Of a DNA stretch of 6,976 nucleotides, positions 6,553-6,976 are shown piece by piece (the first letter of the stretch is position 1; each line of letters starts with the position of its first letter). A program made the position numbers and the translations under genes. The notes beneath the pieces are model-generated. The model saw only the letters and a list, made by a program, of their open reading frames with translations, was not told the DNA's origin and did no database searches. Source of the DNA: a bacterium. GTDB taxonomy: Bacteria > Spirochaetota > JAHITG01. The DNA is taken from the NCBI GenBank assembly GCA_028711675.1, contig JAQTRT010000173.1:1-6976 (forward strand), written 5' to 3'.

Positions 6553-6616
6553 AACAAGAAAAATCTAAAAATTTCACATGTCCTGCCCTGTATAATTTCT
6601 ATTAAAAGGTGTTATC

Positions 6617-6976
6617 ATGAGTAAAAGAATCATCAGGGAAGTAAAAGATAACGGCATTGCTCATATCAGGATGCAGGACGAGCAGAGGAAAAATATCTTT
6701 GCCGAAGATTTTATCCGCGAGCTGATCGAGAACCTTGACTACCTGGAAGAGAAGGAAAAGCCTAAAGTGCTCATCCTTTCCGGCATGAAGGACGTTTTTT
6801 CCGCAGGCGCTGAAAAACAGAACCTGCTCGATTTGTGCGACGGCAAGGTGTTCGTGAAAGACCTTGTGATCTCGGAGAAGCTCATCAACGCTCCTTTTCC
6901 GGTCATCGCGGCCATGGAAGGCCATGCCGTGGGCGGAGGCCTGGTCATGGCCGTCTGCTGCGATATCGTGATAGCG
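6617..6976 (+). CDS. pksI: Enoyl-CoA hydratase homologue ECH2 (PksI type), decarboxylase; 3' end outside window
   Basis: The first 120 residues of a second crotonase-superfamily protein are visible; the family is about 250 long. It probably decarboxylates 3-methylglutaconyl-ACP to the methyl-branched 3-methylcrotonyl-type product. Visible are MQDEQRKNIF (19-28), matching the MQD...KNAF block remembered from Bacillus PksI, the first oxyanion segment FSAGAEKQNLL (61-71), and the second, GHAVGGGLVM, followed by CCDIVIA. The C-terminal catalytic residues lie beyond the window, so decarboxylase function rests on similarity and on its place after ECH1. The start at 6617 has AAAAGGTG at 6604-6611. 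A 185-bp structured spacer separates it from ECH1, unlike the tight HMGS-ECH1 junction. Confidence 0.88.
   Translation, partial: MSKRIIREVKDNGIAHIRMQDEQRKNIFAEDFIRELIENLDYLEEKEKPKVLILSGMKDVFSAGAEKQNLLDLCDGKVFVKDLVISEKLINAPFPVIAAMEGHAVGGGLVMAVCCDIVIA

Larger units (their letters stand above)
6434..6598 (+). repeat. Branched long imperfect palindrome filling the ECH1-ECH2 spacer
   Basis: The arms 6448-6476 and 6558-6586 are 29-nt inverted repeats with about 4 mismatches, including perfect ACATGTGAA/TTCACATGT. Further out AAATTAT (6434-6440) pairs with ATAATTT (6592-6598). The outer stem encloses two separate hairpins (6482-6522 and 6524-6552), so one strand can fold into a three-way junction. 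It starts 3 nt after the ECH1 stop and ends just before the ECH2 ribosome site. No reading frame was seen in it. It may be a structured mRNA leader, a processed small RNA, or a miniature inverted-repeat element; no target duplication is obvious. Confidence 0.8.

Noticed and set aside
6448..6586. Integron attC site or known insertion sequence
   Set aside because: No conserved attC core site (RYYYAAC/GTTRRRY) in the right place, no transposase and no obvious target-site duplication were seen.
6591..6596. Perfect TATAAT as promoter of ECH2
   Set aside because: No -35 hexamer at 16-19 bp upstream (the bases there are A-rich), and a start about 7 nt on would leave almost no leader; the motif is also part of the outer palindrome arm.

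Overview
The window holds most of a polyketide beta-branching (HMG-synthase) cassette, all on the + strand. It starts in the 3' end of an MFS exporter gene, 1-531. Next come two paralogous FabF-like ketosynthases (697-1961, broken by a one-base frameshift; 2246-3541), a stand-alone SDR ketoreductase (3545-4285), a PksG-type HMG-ACP synthase (4394-5623), a PksH-type enoyl-CoA hydratase homologue/ECH1 (5628-6431) and the first 120 codons of a PksI-type homologue/ECH2 (6617 to window end).

Known chemistry of such cassettes: HMGS condenses an acetyl unit from a donor ACP onto the beta-keto group of an ACP-bound chain. ECH1 then dehydrates the product and ECH2 decarboxylates it, leaving a methyl branch. 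The usual set has a decarboxylating KS with Ser in place of Cys, a donor ACP, HMGS, ECH1 and ECH2. Here there are two KSs, both keeping Cys-His-His, plus a dedicated KR, and no ACP is visible. This could be an accessory cassette of a trans-AT PKS outside the window, or a small discrete system that makes its own beta-ketoacyl substrate. The sequence alone does not decide between them.

Layout and expression: genes are tightly coupled at two junctions (3-nt gap KS2/KR, 4-nt gap HMGS/ECH1). AT-rich spacers of about 108-284 bp lie elsewhere. Three of the spacers carry structure: tandem 8-9 bp direct repeats (2052-2084 and 4297-4328), a hairpin ending against the HMGS ribosome site (4343-4382), and a large branched palindrome filling the ECH1-ECH2 gap (6434-6598).

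Organism: moderate-GC genes with frequent AGG arginine codons, AT-rich spacers and clear Shine-Dalgarno sites indicate a bacterium. A Gram-negative such as a Desulfobacterota or other deltaproteobacterial-type lineage is a guess only. There are no rRNA, tRNA, CRISPR or recognisable insertion-sequence features.
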